From assembly GCF_000021985.1 (NCBI RefSeq), contig NC_011901.1:310001-374000 (forward strand): a stretch of DNA of 64,000 bases, written 5' to 3'. Origin of the DNA: Thioalkalivibrio sulfidiphilus HL-EbGr7. GTDB lineage: Bacteria > Pseudomonadota > Gammaproteobacteria > Ectothiorhodospirales > Ectothiorhodospiraceae. Shown here one piece after another: positions 1 to 8,280 of this stretch (within the stretch, counting starts at the first letter, position 1; every line of letters begins with the position of its first letter). The notes below the pieces were generated by a model. The model had not been told where the DNA came from. It saw only the letters and a program-made list of their open reading frames with translations, and did not search any database. A program made the translations under genes and the position numbers.

Positions 1-625
1 AGGGGTCCAGTTCCGCGTCGTTGAACTTGCGGAAACCGGCGGCGCGCACGTGGGCCTGGGTGAGCGTGGTGATGTCATTGGGCAGGTCGATGATGCTCAC
101 CGAACCCTCGGGGTCGATGCTGTAGTCGTCGCTGGGCTCGCCCTCGTTGGCCACCAGCACGCGCTTGCCGTCGGGGGTGAAGGTGACCATGTCGGGCAGG
201 GCGCCCACTTCCACGTCGGCCAGCACGTTTCCGTCGGTGTCCAGGAACACGGCGCGGCCCGGATTGGTGCGCACGGCGGCCTCGATCACCGCCACCACCA
301 GGCCCTTGTGCACGTCCACGCTGTTGACCACGGAACCGTACGCGGACAGGTCGATGTTGAACAGCAGGGTGGGCATGGAAGGCTCGCGGATGTCCAGCAC
401 GTCCAGCTGGCCGCTGAAGGCGTTGACCACGAACAGGCGCTGGGTCTTCGGATCGTGGGCCACGATCTCGGCGGAGGACTGGTCGAAGATGCCGCTGGCA
501 TAGGTGCCGATGGGCTGGATGCTCAGGGCAAACGGCGTGGCGGCCAGTGCGGCGGGCGTGGCGACGGCCAGGCCCAGGGCCAGGACATAGGGATTGAGGC
601 GCTTGCGCAGGGTGCTGGATGACAT
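1..625 (-). CDS. Secreted choice-of-anchor I type beta-propeller protein (3' end outside window)
   Basis: Only the N-terminal 208 codons are present; the reading frame runs off the window edge. The start at 625 has an AGGGAG ribosome site a few bases upstream. Residues 1-29 form a signal peptide (Arg/Lys-rich start, hydrophobic stretch, ALA-type cleavage site). The mature part repeats short blocks such as RLFVVNAFSGQLDVLDI, GRAVFLDTDGNVLADV and GKRVLVANEGEPSDDYSID, the pattern of LVIVP/YVTN-type beta-propellers. The VANEGEPSDDY block is characteristic of the choice-of-anchor I family of exported proteins, sometimes annotated as alkaline-phosphatase-like. The protein is probably periplasmic or surface exposed. 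Its substrate cannot be inferred and the missing C-terminus prevents checking for an anchor. Confidence 0.75.
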   Translation of the reverse strand, partial: MSSSTLRKRLNPYVLALGLAVATPAALAATPFALSIQPIGTYASGIFDQSSAEIVAHDPKTQRLFVVNAFSGQLDVLDIREPSMPTLLFNIDLSAYGSVVNSVDVHKGLVVAVIEAAVRTNPGRAVFLDTDGNVLADVEVGALPDMVTFTPDGKRVLVANEGEPSDDYSIDPEGSVSIIDLPNDITTLTQAHVRAAGFRKFNDAELDP

Positions 626-783
626 GGCTAGACTCCCTTGTTGTTGGATTTGGGAATGGAATCATCCGGCGTGATCGTGACAGGGTGATTTCAGCAGGGC
701 TCTGAAAACTGTAAAGAATTCCGTCGGCTGTGGGTTGCGTATTGCGCGCCTCGCAACTTGTACGAAAAAACCCTAAAGGCGGT

Positions 784-1141
784 TCTCTCGCGGAGGCGCG
801 GAGGCGCAGAGGCGCGGAGAAAAGGCTTTTGAATAAAAACCCCGTGTCTCCGTGGCTCCGTGAGAGGAATTTGTTTTGTATTGGATCCGGCAAATAAACC
901 GTATCTCTCGCAAAGCCGCGAAGGCGCGAAGAATGCAACTTTTGGGTTTCTTTGCGTCTTCGCGTCTTGGCGAGAGGATGGGCTTTGTGTGGGTGACCTA
1001 CCTAAAATATTGTCCTCTCACGGGGGCACGGAGCCACGGAGGAAAGGCTTTTTGATTCAATCCCCCTGCGCCTCCGCGTCTCTGCGAGAGAATCGTGTTT
1101 TGATCAAGGAACTACGTGCCCCCGTGGCTCCGTGAGAGAAA
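784..1141. repeat. Octamer-arm palindromic elements, block 1
   Basis: The 571-base gap between the first two genes is filled largely by at least three hairpin modules (about 784-866, 904-976, 1014-1090) and a half copy (1111-1139). Each begins CTCTCG or CTCTCA and ends CGAGAG or TGAGAG. The arms are degenerate tandem octamers of three types (GCAGAGGC-like, AAGACGCG-like, ACGGAGCC-like) around a loop containing AAAGGCTTTT. Some modules join a left arm of one type to a right arm of another. No credible gene lies in 626-1196. Confidence 0.85.
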
Positions 1142-1196
1142 TGCCTTTCGGCTCGCGGATCGGCCAGGTCAGACGTTACGCGCTAGACTCCATGTC

Positions 1197-2792
1197 ATGA
1201 GACGCCATCACTTCATCGTCGTGCTGATTGCGATCCTCGTGGCCCTGGTCTTCGCGCTCTGGCCGTGGATGACCGGTGACCAGGAGGCGCCCGAGACGCC
1301 GGTCGAGCCTGTTGGCCAGCTGGACGACTATCCACGGGGCTCGGCGATCCCCTGGCAGCCCTGGGGTGATGCCGCGCAGTCGCGGGCGGCTCGGGAGGGC
1401 AAGGGGTTGTTCGTGTATTTCCATGGGCAGTGGTGCACCTGGTGCCGGGAGTACCAGCGCGACAGCCTGGAGCATCCTGAGACCGTCACCGTGATCGAGC
1501 AGGGCTTCGTGCCGGTGCTGGTGAACGTGGATCAACGCCGGGACCTGTTCACCCGCCTGGGAGGCCGCGGCCTGCCGTTCACTGTGATCATGGATGACCA
1601 GGGTGACGTGCTGGGCCGGTTCACGGGACACGTGGGCGCCGGCGATCTGCAGGGCCTGTTGCGCGAGGCGGCGGTGCGCATTGCCACGGCCCAGGCGGTC
1701 CCGGCGGGACTGGACGCCCTGCTGGACGGTGACCCGGAGCAATTCATCGCCTTTCTGGATGAGACATATGATCCGGGTCAGCACCGGCTGAGCCGCGCCG
1801 CGGTGGTCGGCAGCTTGAGCAAGCGGCCACAGCCCATGACCTACCGCCTGCTGCTCCATGAGGATCACTGGCGTGCGCGCATCCCGTACATGCTGGATGT
1901 GTTGCGCGATGATCTCAGCGATCCCGTGGACGGCGGGTTCTTCTTTTTCTTCGATCCCGACCAGCCCAATCCCCTGACCGCAGTGGAGACCTCCAAGGTG
2001 CTGGGGCTCAACGCCCAGATGGTGTGGCTGTTTGCCGAGGCCCATGGGCTGCTGGGGCGCGAGCGTGATGCGCGGGTGGTGCGCGAGGCCCTGGCCTACG
2101 TGGAGCGTTTCCTCTGGGATGACGAGCTGAAGGCCTTCTGGGGCAGCCAGTATTCGGATTCTGACTACTACCGCCTGCCGCCGGCCGAGCGGCGCGCGGC
2201 CACGCCGCCGGTGGTGGAGCGGGTGCAGTACGCGGACGTGAGCGGGCAGATGATCATCGCCCTGGTGCGTACCGCACAAGCCTTGAACGAGCCGGCCTAC
2301 CTGGCCTGGGCCGCCCGCGCCCTGGGCGGTCTGGACGAGCGCCTCGCCGATTCCGATGGGGGCTATTACCACTTCCGCGTCGAAGGCGGCGAGGCGCAAC
2401 TCTCCGGTTACCTGCCGTCCCTGGTCTGGCCGGCCGCGGCCTGGTGGGCCTATTACGAGGCCACGGGGGATGAGGCGGCCGCGCGTCGGGGCGTGGAGTT
2501 GCTGCAACGCATCGGTGCGCATGTGGATCCTGAACTCGGCGGCTTCGCGGAACGCCTGGGCGTTGACATGGACCCCTGGACCGAGTCCCGCACCCACGGT
2601 GCCCTGGCCTGGTTGCTTACCGGGCCGGCAAGCGAGGCCCGGGTTTCAGAAGATGTGCTCTCGCCGCAGACGCGCGCGCAGTGGATGAGGATGGCCCTGG
2701 ATCAGCTTCGCCTGGTGGGCGGCGGTGATCCGGACGACATGGCGCTTGGCGTCCTCGCCCAGCGGAGCTGGGCGAAGGACAGTGGCAAGTAG
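1197..2792 (+). CDS. Membrane-anchored thioredoxin-fold protein with YyaL/DUF255-like C-terminal region
   Basis: The 531-residue protein starts at the ATG at 1197; upstream in-frame codons fall in the repeat block. One N-terminal transmembrane helix (about residues 6-24) suggests a periplasm-facing protein. The thioredoxin-like domain carries a CTWC motif (Cys80, Cys83) in the context FHGQWCTWCREYQ, followed by GLPFTVIMDDQG, resembling the cis-Pro region of thioredoxin folds. The rest (about 190-520) is rich in helical blocks such as ADVSGQMIIALV and GGYYHF, like the six-hairpin glycosidase-type region of YyaL/DUF255 proteins. A thiol-disulfide role in the envelope is inferred; the substrate is unknown. 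The next gene follows after three bases. Confidence 0.75.
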   Translation: MRRHHFIVVLIAILVALVFALWPWMTGDQEAPETPVEPVGQLDDYPRGSAIPWQPWGDAAQSRAAREGKGLFVYFHGQWCTWCREYQRDSLEHPETVTVIEQGFVPVLVNVDQRRDLFTRLGGRGLPFTVIMDDQGDVLGRFTGHVGAGDLQGLLREAAVRIATAQAVPAGLDALLDGDPEQFIAFLDETYDPGQHRLSRAAVVGSLSKRPQPMTYRLLLHEDHWRARIPYMLDVLRDDLSDPVDGGFFFFFDPDQPNPLTAVETSKVLGLNAQMVWLFAEAHGLLGRERDARVVREALAYVERFLWDDELKAFWGSQYSDSDYYRLPPAERRAATPPVVERVQYADVSGQMIIALVRTAQALNEPAYLAWAARALGGLDERLADSDGGYYHFRVEGGEAQLSGYLPSLVWPAAAWWAYYEATGDEAAARRGVELLQRIGAHVDPELGGFAERLGVDMDPWTESRTHGALAWLLTGPASEARVSEDVLSPQTRAQWMRMALDQLRLVGGGDPDDMALGVLAQRSWAKDSGK

Positions 2793-2795
2793 CAA

Positions 2796-3173
2796 GTGGC
2801 TGGTGGCAAGGAGAATGCAACTTATCAACTGCTGATCACGGTGGATCAGGCGATCAGGGTGCGCGTTGGGCGGCTGGGTGAGTTCGTCTTCGTGCCGGGG
2901 TATTACGTGTATACCGGCAGTGCGCGGCGCGGGATGACTTCACGGCTGAAAAGACATCTCGCGAGGGATAAGGGACTGCGCTGGCATATCGATTATCTGC
3001 TGGCGAGTCCACACGTCACGGTGGTGGATGTGCGGATCCTCGATCAGTCGGAGTGCGAGGCGAATCAGCGCATTGCAGGTATGATTCCGGTGCCTGGCTT
3101 CGGTGCCAGTGATTGCACGGCGGGGTGCGGGGCGCACCTTGTTGAAGTACGAAGTGTGAATTGGGAAGGGTGA
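2796..3173 (+). CDS. GIY-YIG/DUF123-type small protein
   Basis: This 125-residue protein has the DUF123 hallmark blocks: VPGYYVYTGSA near residue 35, RLKRHLARDKGLRWHIDYLL, and a Cys-rich end with GASDCTAGCGAH. DUF123 is a GIY-YIG-like fold related to nuclease subunits and is often fused to, or found near, endonuclease III; catalysis has not been shown for most members. The GTG at 2796 is used because the ATG at 2814 is out of frame. It follows the thioredoxin-fold gene by three bases, so the two probably share a transcript. The last residues (EVRSVNWEG) and the stop are encoded by a copy of the heptamer palindrome, suggesting the original end was replaced or extended. Confidence 0.72.
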   Translation: MAGGKENATYQLLITVDQAIRVRVGRLGEFVFVPGYYVYTGSARRGMTSRLKRHLARDKGLRWHIDYLLASPHVTVVDVRILDQSECEANQRIAGMIPVPGFGASDCTAGCGAHLVEVRSVNWEG

Positions 3174-3349
3174 TCGGAAGTCAGAAGTGTGAATTGGGAA
3201 GTGCGAAGTATGCAAGAAAGACTTTTCGACCCGAACCTGCCTGAATCCGGTGCTATGCTCTGACACAGTCGAGTGTTGTATTCATTCGCACTTCCCAATT
3301 CACACTTCCAACCTGCATTCCCACTTCCCAATTCCCACTTCGCACTTTC
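3144..3349. repeat. Heptamer-arm inverted repeat (GAAGTGN family), copy 1
   Basis: Forward copies (3144-3211) consist of near-heptamers such as GAAGTGT, GAATTGG and GAAGTGC. About 75 bases later come the complementary copies (3286-3349: CACTTCCCAATTC, CACTTCGCAC). Together they could form a long stem. The forward arm overlaps the last codons of the DUF123 gene. The reverse arm ends immediately before the AAGGAGG ribosome site of the patatin gene. Similar elements lie at 54966-55041 and 60373-60449. Confidence 0.85.
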
Positions 3350-3362
3350 AAGGAGGATTCCC

Positions 3363-5120
3363 ATGCGCAAACCCGAACCCGGTACCTTTGAACTCGGCCT
3401 GGTCATGGCCGGTGCGGTCTCAGCCGGCGCCTACACGGCCGGTGTGCTGGATTATCTGTTCGAGGCCCTGGAGACCTGGGAGAACGCCAAGGCGGCCACG
3501 CCGGACGAAGTGCCGAGCCACCGCATCCAGATCCGGGTGGTGACCGGCACTTCCGCGGGCGGCATCGCCTCGGCGATCACCGCCATGCTGCCCTTCACGC
3601 GCCATCACCCGGTCCAGGATCTGCACCTGGCGGACGGGCCGGGCAAGCCGGTCAATGCCGGGAAAAACCTGTTGTACCGATGCTGGGTGAGGGACGTGGA
3701 CCTGGGCGACATGCTGGACACGGCGGACATCAAGGGCGACCACATCCCCTCGCTGCTGAGCGGCGATCCCGTGAGCCGCATCGCCAACGAGGCCATCACC
3801 TCGGTGCGCCAGAGCCCGCCCTCAGGGTGGATGCGCTGGTTCGCCAATCCCTTGCAGCTCTACCTGCAGGTGACCAACCTGCGCGGCGTGCCCTATCTCA
3901 TCAACATGGTCACCGACCAGGGCGTGCGCGGGCACCGGGTGATGAGTCATGCCGACCATGCCCACTTCGCCGTCTACGGCACCAGCGCGAGCCAGCCCGA
4001 GGGTCTGCCCCTGGGTGCGACGGCGGTGAACTGGCCGGGCACCCTGGGCACGCCCGACGACGGCTGGGAACGGGTGCGGGACGCGGCCCTGGCCACCTCC
4101 GCCTTCCCGGTGGGCCTGCCCGCCCGGGCCATGGACAATCATCTGCGCAGCTACGAGTCGAGACCCTGGTCGCGGCCCGCCGGCGTGCCGCTGTCCGAGG
4201 AGCCGCCGCGCATCGCGCCGGATTGCCCGCCCCACCTGATGCAGCCCTACCAGTTCTGGAGCGTGGACGGGGGTCTGATCAACAACGAGCCCCTGGAGAC
4301 GGCGCGCATCGCCCTGGCCGGTGCGCCGGATGCCCGCAACGAGCGCGACCCCACCAAGGCCGATCGGGCGGTGCTGATGATCGATCCGTTCCCAGACGAC
4401 ACCGGCTACAGTGCCCCCGAGCACGGCGAGATCCCGGACATGCTGGGTGCCGCCTTCGCCCTGCTGCCGACCCTCAAGAACCAGGCGCGCTTCAAGCCGG
4501 AGGAGGTGATGCTTGCCTTACACGAGGACGTCTACAGCCGCTTCCTGATCGTGCCCCGCAGGGGCGGGCGCCATGAGAGCGAGACCGACATCGCCTCGGC
4601 AGGGCTCGGTGGCTTCGCCGGTTTCGTGGACGCGGAACTGCGCATGCACGACTTCCAACTGGGCCGGCGCAACGCCCAGAAGTTTCTGCGCGATCACCTG
4701 GTGGTGCACCGGGATAATCCCATCGTGGCGGACTGGGTCAAGCGCATGGAGGCCAGTGGCAAGCTCCAGGACTTCCAGCCGAGGATTCGCGCCGCCGGCG
4801 GCCAGGAGATTGTGGACCGGGATTTCGTGCAGCTGATCCCGCTGGTGGGCGATGCCCGTGCCCAGGTGCCGTCGCGCCCCTGGCCCCAGCTGCGCTGGCC
4901 GGTGATCGAGAAGCGACTGAAGGCCGGTATCGAGAAGCGTGCCGAGGCCATCACCCCGGCCCTGGTGCGCCGTGGCCTGGGCATGATCGGCCTGAGCGAC
5001 AAGCGCCTGCTGGGCCGCCTGGTGCGCAGCTTCGCCTCCAGCAAGATTCGCGATGCGGTGCGCGACAAGGCGCTCAAGGCCATCGAGGAGGATCTGAAGA
5101 CGCGGCGGTTGCTTAGGTGA
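3363..5120 (+). CDS. Patatin-like phospholipase
   Basis: The 585-residue protein starts at the ATG at 3363, seven bases after a strong AAGGAGG at 3350-3356. The N-terminal region has the patatin oxyanion-type loop (LGLVMAGAVSAGAYTAGVLDYL) and the nucleophile elbow GTSAG with Ser64. The second member of the Ser-Asp dyad is Asp302 in WSVDGGLINNEP. It is longer than a minimal patatin domain, with a C-terminal extension (about 400-585) rich in charged helices and no predicted membrane span. The expected activity is acyl hydrolysis of phospholipids or other lipids in the cytosol or at the inner membrane. No signal peptide is visible. The gene is flanked by two repeat families and has no obvious operon partner. 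Confidence 0.85.
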   Translation: MRKPEPGTFELGLVMAGAVSAGAYTAGVLDYLFEALETWENAKAATPDEVPSHRIQIRVVTGTSAGGIASAITAMLPFTRHHPVQDLHLADGPGKPVNAGKNLLYRCWVRDVDLGDMLDTADIKGDHIPSLLSGDPVSRIANEAITSVRQSPPSGWMRWFANPLQLYLQVTNLRGVPYLINMVTDQGVRGHRVMSHADHAHFAVYGTSASQPEGLPLGATAVNWPGTLGTPDDGWERVRDAALATSAFPVGLPARAMDNHLRSYESRPWSRPAGVPLSEEPPRIAPDCPPHLMQPYQFWSVDGGLINNEPLETARIALAGAPDARNERDPTKADRAVLMIDPFPDDTGYSAPEHGEIPDMLGAAFALLPTLKNQARFKPEEVMLALHEDVYSRFLIVPRRGGRHESETDIASAGLGGFAGFVDAELRMHDFQLGRRNAQKFLRDHLVVHRDNPIVADWVKRMEASGKLQDFQPRIRAAGGQEIVDRDFVQLIPLVGDARAQVPSRPWPQLRWPVIEKRLKAGIEKRAEAITPALVRRGLGMIGLSDKRLLGRLVRSFASSKIRDAVRDKALKAIEEDLKTRRLLR

Positions 5121-5208
5121 TCTTGTAGGAGGCCCGATCTCGGACCGAACAGCGCGGCCTCCCCGGACGCCGATGTTCGCGGCGCGGTCGCCGCTCCTAC
5201 TCAAAAAT

Positions 5209-5755
5209 CCATGTTCTCGCCAAGACGCGAAGGCGCAATGGAAATCATTGAATCTATTTTCTTCGCGTCTTTGCGGCTTCGCGAGAGACCATGGTTTTGG
5301 CATCAAGGCCTCCGTGGCCGGATCAAAAGCCTGTTCTCTCACGGAGCCACGGGGGCACGGGGTTTTCTGAATCAAGTGCATTTCTCCGCGCCCCTGCGCC
5401 TCTGCGAGAGCATGATGGTTTTTGGTTTCGTATTTGTAAAAAACCATTCTCTCGCAGAGGCGCAGAGGCGCAGGGGCGCGGAGGAAGGCTTTTGGAGAAA
5501 ATCTGAAAGGCGGTTCTCTCGCCAAGACGCGAAGGCGCAGAGGAGATCATTGAATCGATTTTCTTCGCGACCCCGCGTCTTGGCGAGAGACCATGGTTTT
5601 GACGTCAAGGCCTCCGTGGCTGAACCAAAAGCCTGTTCTCTCACGGAGCCACGGGGGCACGGGGTTTTCTGAACCAAGTGCTTTTCCCAGCGTCCCTGCG
5701 CCTCCGCGAGAGAGTCGCCTTTGGGTTTTCATGACAAGTCGCCTTTCCCCGTGCC
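5209..5755. repeat. Octamer-arm palindromic array, block 2 (upstream of DUF4399 gene)
   Basis: The gap 5121-5882 is mostly an array of CTCTC...GAGAG modules (about 5213-5296, 5335-5413, 5449 onward, 5518-5588, 5638-5713). Arm types alternate between GCCAAGACGCGAAGGCGC, CACGGAGCCACGGGGGCAC and GCAGAGGCGCAGAGGCGC. Linkers such as TTTTGGTTTCGTATTTGTAA are also shared with block 3 (6357-6870), so the two blocks look like duplicated arrays. Open frames here are by-products of the repeats. Confidence 0.85.
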
Positions 5756-5882
5756 CGCATGGGAGCCTGAATGCAGGTCGCGCGGACCGATCTGCCGTAC
5801 GGCTTCTATACTCCATGAGCGGACCACGAAACCGCTCATAACAAAGATGCTGCTTGTATGCAGCCCAATGGAGGAGATACCC

Positions 5883-6320
5883 ATGAAGCGCTATCTGGCA
5901 TTTGTCCTGATCCCCATCCTTTCTCTCCTGCTCCTTACCACGGCCCAGGCGGAACTCAAGCGGGTCGCGCCACCCGAGGGCGCCAGTGTCTACCTCATCT
6001 CACCTGCCGATGGAGAGACCATCCGCGGCCCTGTCACCGTGCGCATGGGTCTGCGCGGCATGGGTGTGGCCCCGGCGGGTATCGACCACCCGAACACCGG
6101 GCATCACCACCTGCTGGTGAACATGCCCCTGGAGCAGGTGGACCTGAGTGCTTCGCTGCCGTTCTCTGACCAGACCCGCCATTTCGGTGGTGGCCAGACC
6201 GAGGCCAGGCTTGAACTGCAGCCCGGCACCTACACCCTGCAGCTGCTGTTCATGGACTACCGGCACGTGAGCTTCGATCCGCCGGTGGTCTCTGAGGTGG
6301 TCACCATCACGGTGGAATGA
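5883..6320 (+). CDS. DUF4399 periplasmic protein
   Basis: This 145-residue protein has a clear signal peptide (MKRYLAFVLIPILSLLLL... cleaved after AQA, about residue 23). The mature part contains DUF4399 features: VYLISPADGETIRGPVTVRMGLRGMGVAPAG as separate conserved blocks, NTGHHHLLVN, and LEPGTYTL-like LELQPGTYTLQLLFMDYRH. The family is small, exported and of unknown function; the HHH cluster suggests possible metal binding, which is inference only. The start at 5883 is supported by GGAGGAG about seven bases upstream. It stands alone between two large repeat arrays that share long stretches of sequence, an unusual setting for a single gene. Confidence 0.85.
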   Translation: MKRYLAFVLIPILSLLLLTTAQAELKRVAPPEGASVYLISPADGETIRGPVTVRMGLRGMGVAPAGIDHPNTGHHHLLVNMPLEQVDLSASLPFSDQTRHFGGGQTEARLELQPGTYTLQLLFMDYRHVSFDPPVVSEVVTITVE

Positions 6321-6356
6321 GGCTCGATTCTCGGAGACGGGTTTCATGCCAGCAAA

Positions 6357-6870
6357 AACCGATTCTCTCGCGGAGGTGCGAGGACGCAGGGGAAGGATGT
6401 GATCGATTAACCCCGCGTCATCAAAAGCCTGTGCTCTCACGGAGCCACGGGGGCACGGGGTTTTTTGAATCAAGTGCATTTCTCCGCGCCCCTGCGCCTC
6501 TGCGAGAGCATGATGTTTTTTGGTTTCGTATTTGTAAAACCCATTCTCTCGCAGAGACGCAGAGGCGCGGAGGAAGGCTGTTGGATATGACCTGAAAGGC
6601 GGTTCTCTCGCCAAGACGCAAAGTCGCAAAGAAGATCATTGAATCGATTTTTCTTCGCGTCTTGGCGGCTTCGCGAGAGATCATGGTTTTGACATCGAAG
6701 CCCCGTGGCCGAATAACTAAAGCTGTCCTCTCACGGAGCCACGGAGTCACGGGGTTTTTTGATCAAGTGTTTATCTCCGCGCCCCTGCGCCTCCGCGAGA
6801 GAATCGTCTTTCGGTCTTCATAACCCGTCGCCTTTCCCCCGTGCCCCCCGTGGCTCCGTGAGAGGATAGC
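6357..6870. repeat. Octamer-arm palindromic array, block 3 (downstream of DUF4399 gene)
   Basis: A second array of CTCTC...GAGAG modules fills most of 6321-6982. About 6433-6570 is nearly the same as about 5335-5475 in block 2, including linker text between modules, and module order is preserved further on (6603-6680, 6730-6802). This supports duplication of an array rather than independent insertions. No gene is supported in this interval. Confidence 0.85.
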
Positions 6871-6888
6871 TTTTTGGGTTCGCAACGG

Positions 6889-6918
6889 TTGGGCATCGCT
6901 GTGCTCAGCCCAAGCTAC
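6889..6918. repeat. GTTGGGNTTCGCTNTGCTCANCCCAAC-type hairpin, copy 1
   Basis: The segment GGTTGGGCATCGCTG followed by TGCTCAGCCCAAGCTACG forms a short hairpin (TTGGGC/GCCCAA). A related copy is at 39432-39463 (TTGGGGTTCGCTGTGCTCACCCCAACCTACG, given here in parts). It is a small intergenic palindrome family distinct from the octamer elements. Confidence 0.6.
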
Positions 6919-6933
6919 GGAAATCAAGACACA

Positions 6934-6962
6934 AAAAAAGCCCGGCAGAGCCGGGCTTTTGA
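6934..6962 (-). terminator. Rho-independent terminator of fbp
   Basis: AAAAGCCCGGC-AGA-GCCGGGCTTTT is a near-perfect GC-rich stem with A and T tracts on the two sides. It lies about 20 bases past the fbp stop on the minus strand. A nearly identical hairpin follows rpmG at 56743-56772. Confidence 0.85.
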
Positions 6963-6982
6963 CTTACAGCAGTGAGGCAGGT

Positions 6983-7993
6983 TCAGTCGTTGTGGTAGCT
7001 GGTGACCCGATCCACTTCATTCTTCGAGCCCAGCACCACCGGCACGCGCTGGTGGATGTGCTCGGGCTTCATCTCCATGATGCGCTCGCGGCCCGTGGTG
7101 CTGGCGCCGCCGGCCTGCTCGATGAGGAAACTCATGGGGTTGGCCTCGTACATGAGGCGCAGCTTGCCGGCCTGGCCCTTGGTCTTGAGCTTCTCGTCCA
7201 GGGGGTACATGAAGATGCCGCCACGGGTCAGGATGCGGTGCACCTCGGCCACCATGGAGGCCACCCAGCGCATGTTGAAGTCCTTGCCGCGGGGGCCTTC
7301 CTTGCCCTGCAGACACTCATCGATATAGCGCTTCACCGGCGCTTCCCAGAAGCGCATGTTGGAGGCGTTGATGGCGAACTCCTGGGTGTCCTCGGGGATG
7401 GTGATGTTCTCATGAGTGAGCAGGAACTCGCCGAAGTGGCGGTCCAGGGTGAACATGTTCACGCCCTGGCCCGTGGTCAGCACCATCATGGTGGAGGGAC
7501 CATACAGGCAGTAGCCGGCGGCCACCTGCTCCACGCCGGGGCGCAGGAAGTCCTCGGTGCTGGGGTCGCCCGGGTGCACCGGGGCCTTGAGGATGGAGAA
7601 GATGGTGCCCACGGAGACGTTCACGTCGATGTTGGAGGAACCGTCCAGGGGGTCGAACAGCACCAGGTAATGACCCCGGGGGGCGTTCTTGGGCAGCTGG
7701 CAGATCTCGTCCATCTCCTCGGAGGCGAGGCCGGCCACGTGGCCGTTGTGCTGCAGGGCCTCCATGAAGATCTCGTTGGAGATCACGTCCATCTTCTTCT
7801 GGGTCTCGCCCTGCACGTTCTCCGACTCGGCGGAGCCCAGGATGTCCACCAGGTCACCCTTGTTCACCAGGTCGGAGATCTTCTTGCAGGCCACGGCGAT
7901 GTCGTTCAGCAGGCCGGTGAACTCGCCCGTGGCGCCCTTGAAGTTGCGCTGGGTCTCGATGATGTAGTTGGTAAGCGTTGTTCCGATATGCAT
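6983..7993 (-). CDS. fbp: Class I fructose-1,6-bisphosphatase
   Basis: The 336-residue cytosolic enzyme hydrolyses fructose 1,6-bisphosphate to fructose 6-phosphate in gluconeogenesis and the Calvin cycle. Family blocks visible are [11 protein letters not shown] at the N-terminus, the metal-binding [21 protein letters not shown] motif (in two parts), [16 protein letters not shown], and [15 protein letters not shown] with [19 protein letters not shown]. The ATG at 7993 matches the usual FBPase start; the longer upstream frame encodes low-complexity sequence. An AGGAA lies upstream. It is transcribed away from a phosphofructokinase gene across 287 bases in which I see no clear gene, an arrangement pairing the opposing steps of the fructose-6-phosphate/bisphosphate node. 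Confidence 0.95.
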   Translation of the reverse strand: MHIGTTLTNYIIETQRNFKGATGEFTGLLNDIAVACKKISDLVNKGDLVDILGSAESENVQGETQKKMDVISNEIFMEALQHNGHVAGLASEEMDEICQLPKNAPRGHYLVLFDPLDGSSNIDVNVSVGTIFSILKAPVHPGDPSTEDFLRPGVEQVAAGYCLYGPSTMMVLTTGQGVNMFTLDRHFGEFLLTHENITIPEDTQEFAINASNMRFWEAPVKRYIDECLQGKEGPRGKDFNMRWVASMVAEVHRILTRGGIFMYPLDEKLKTKGQAGKLRLMYEANPMSFLIEQAGGASTTGRERIMEMKPEHIHQRVPVVLGSKNEVDRVTSYHND

Positions 7994-8280
7994 GGTTGCG
8001 AATTTCCTAATGTTTAAGGGGAAACAGGTCCCGGGCGGGCGATCGTGGTGCGGGGTGCACGCTCGCGGGGCGGACGGCGTGGCGCGCTCCCCCGGCTTGT
8101 CCCGGGGGCTCAAGCTGTTAACCTGAGGGAATGCGCTGCCACGAAGCCGTCAAATCAGGGGGCGTATCATAGCAAAACGCCCGGAGCGATGCGCATATCC
8201 CCATGGCGGCCCGGATTTTGCGTGCCTTCAGGGGGTCAGGCCGCCGCCCCCCACGCCACACACAGGAACCCCGGAATCCC

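Noticed and set aside
1176-2597. A minus-strand open frame opposite the thioredoxin-fold gene
   Set aside because: It has no start signal or recognisable domain, and the plus-strand gene is clearly coding.
5211-5672. Open frames within the repeat arrays (also near 860-1135 and 6421-6750)
   Set aside because: They translate the octamer elements; similar peptides arise in every copy, so they reflect repeat sequence rather than genes.
5209-6870. CRISPR array
   Set aside because: Units vary in sequence and length, are themselves inverted repeats, and are not separated by unique spacers of constant size. No cas genes are present.
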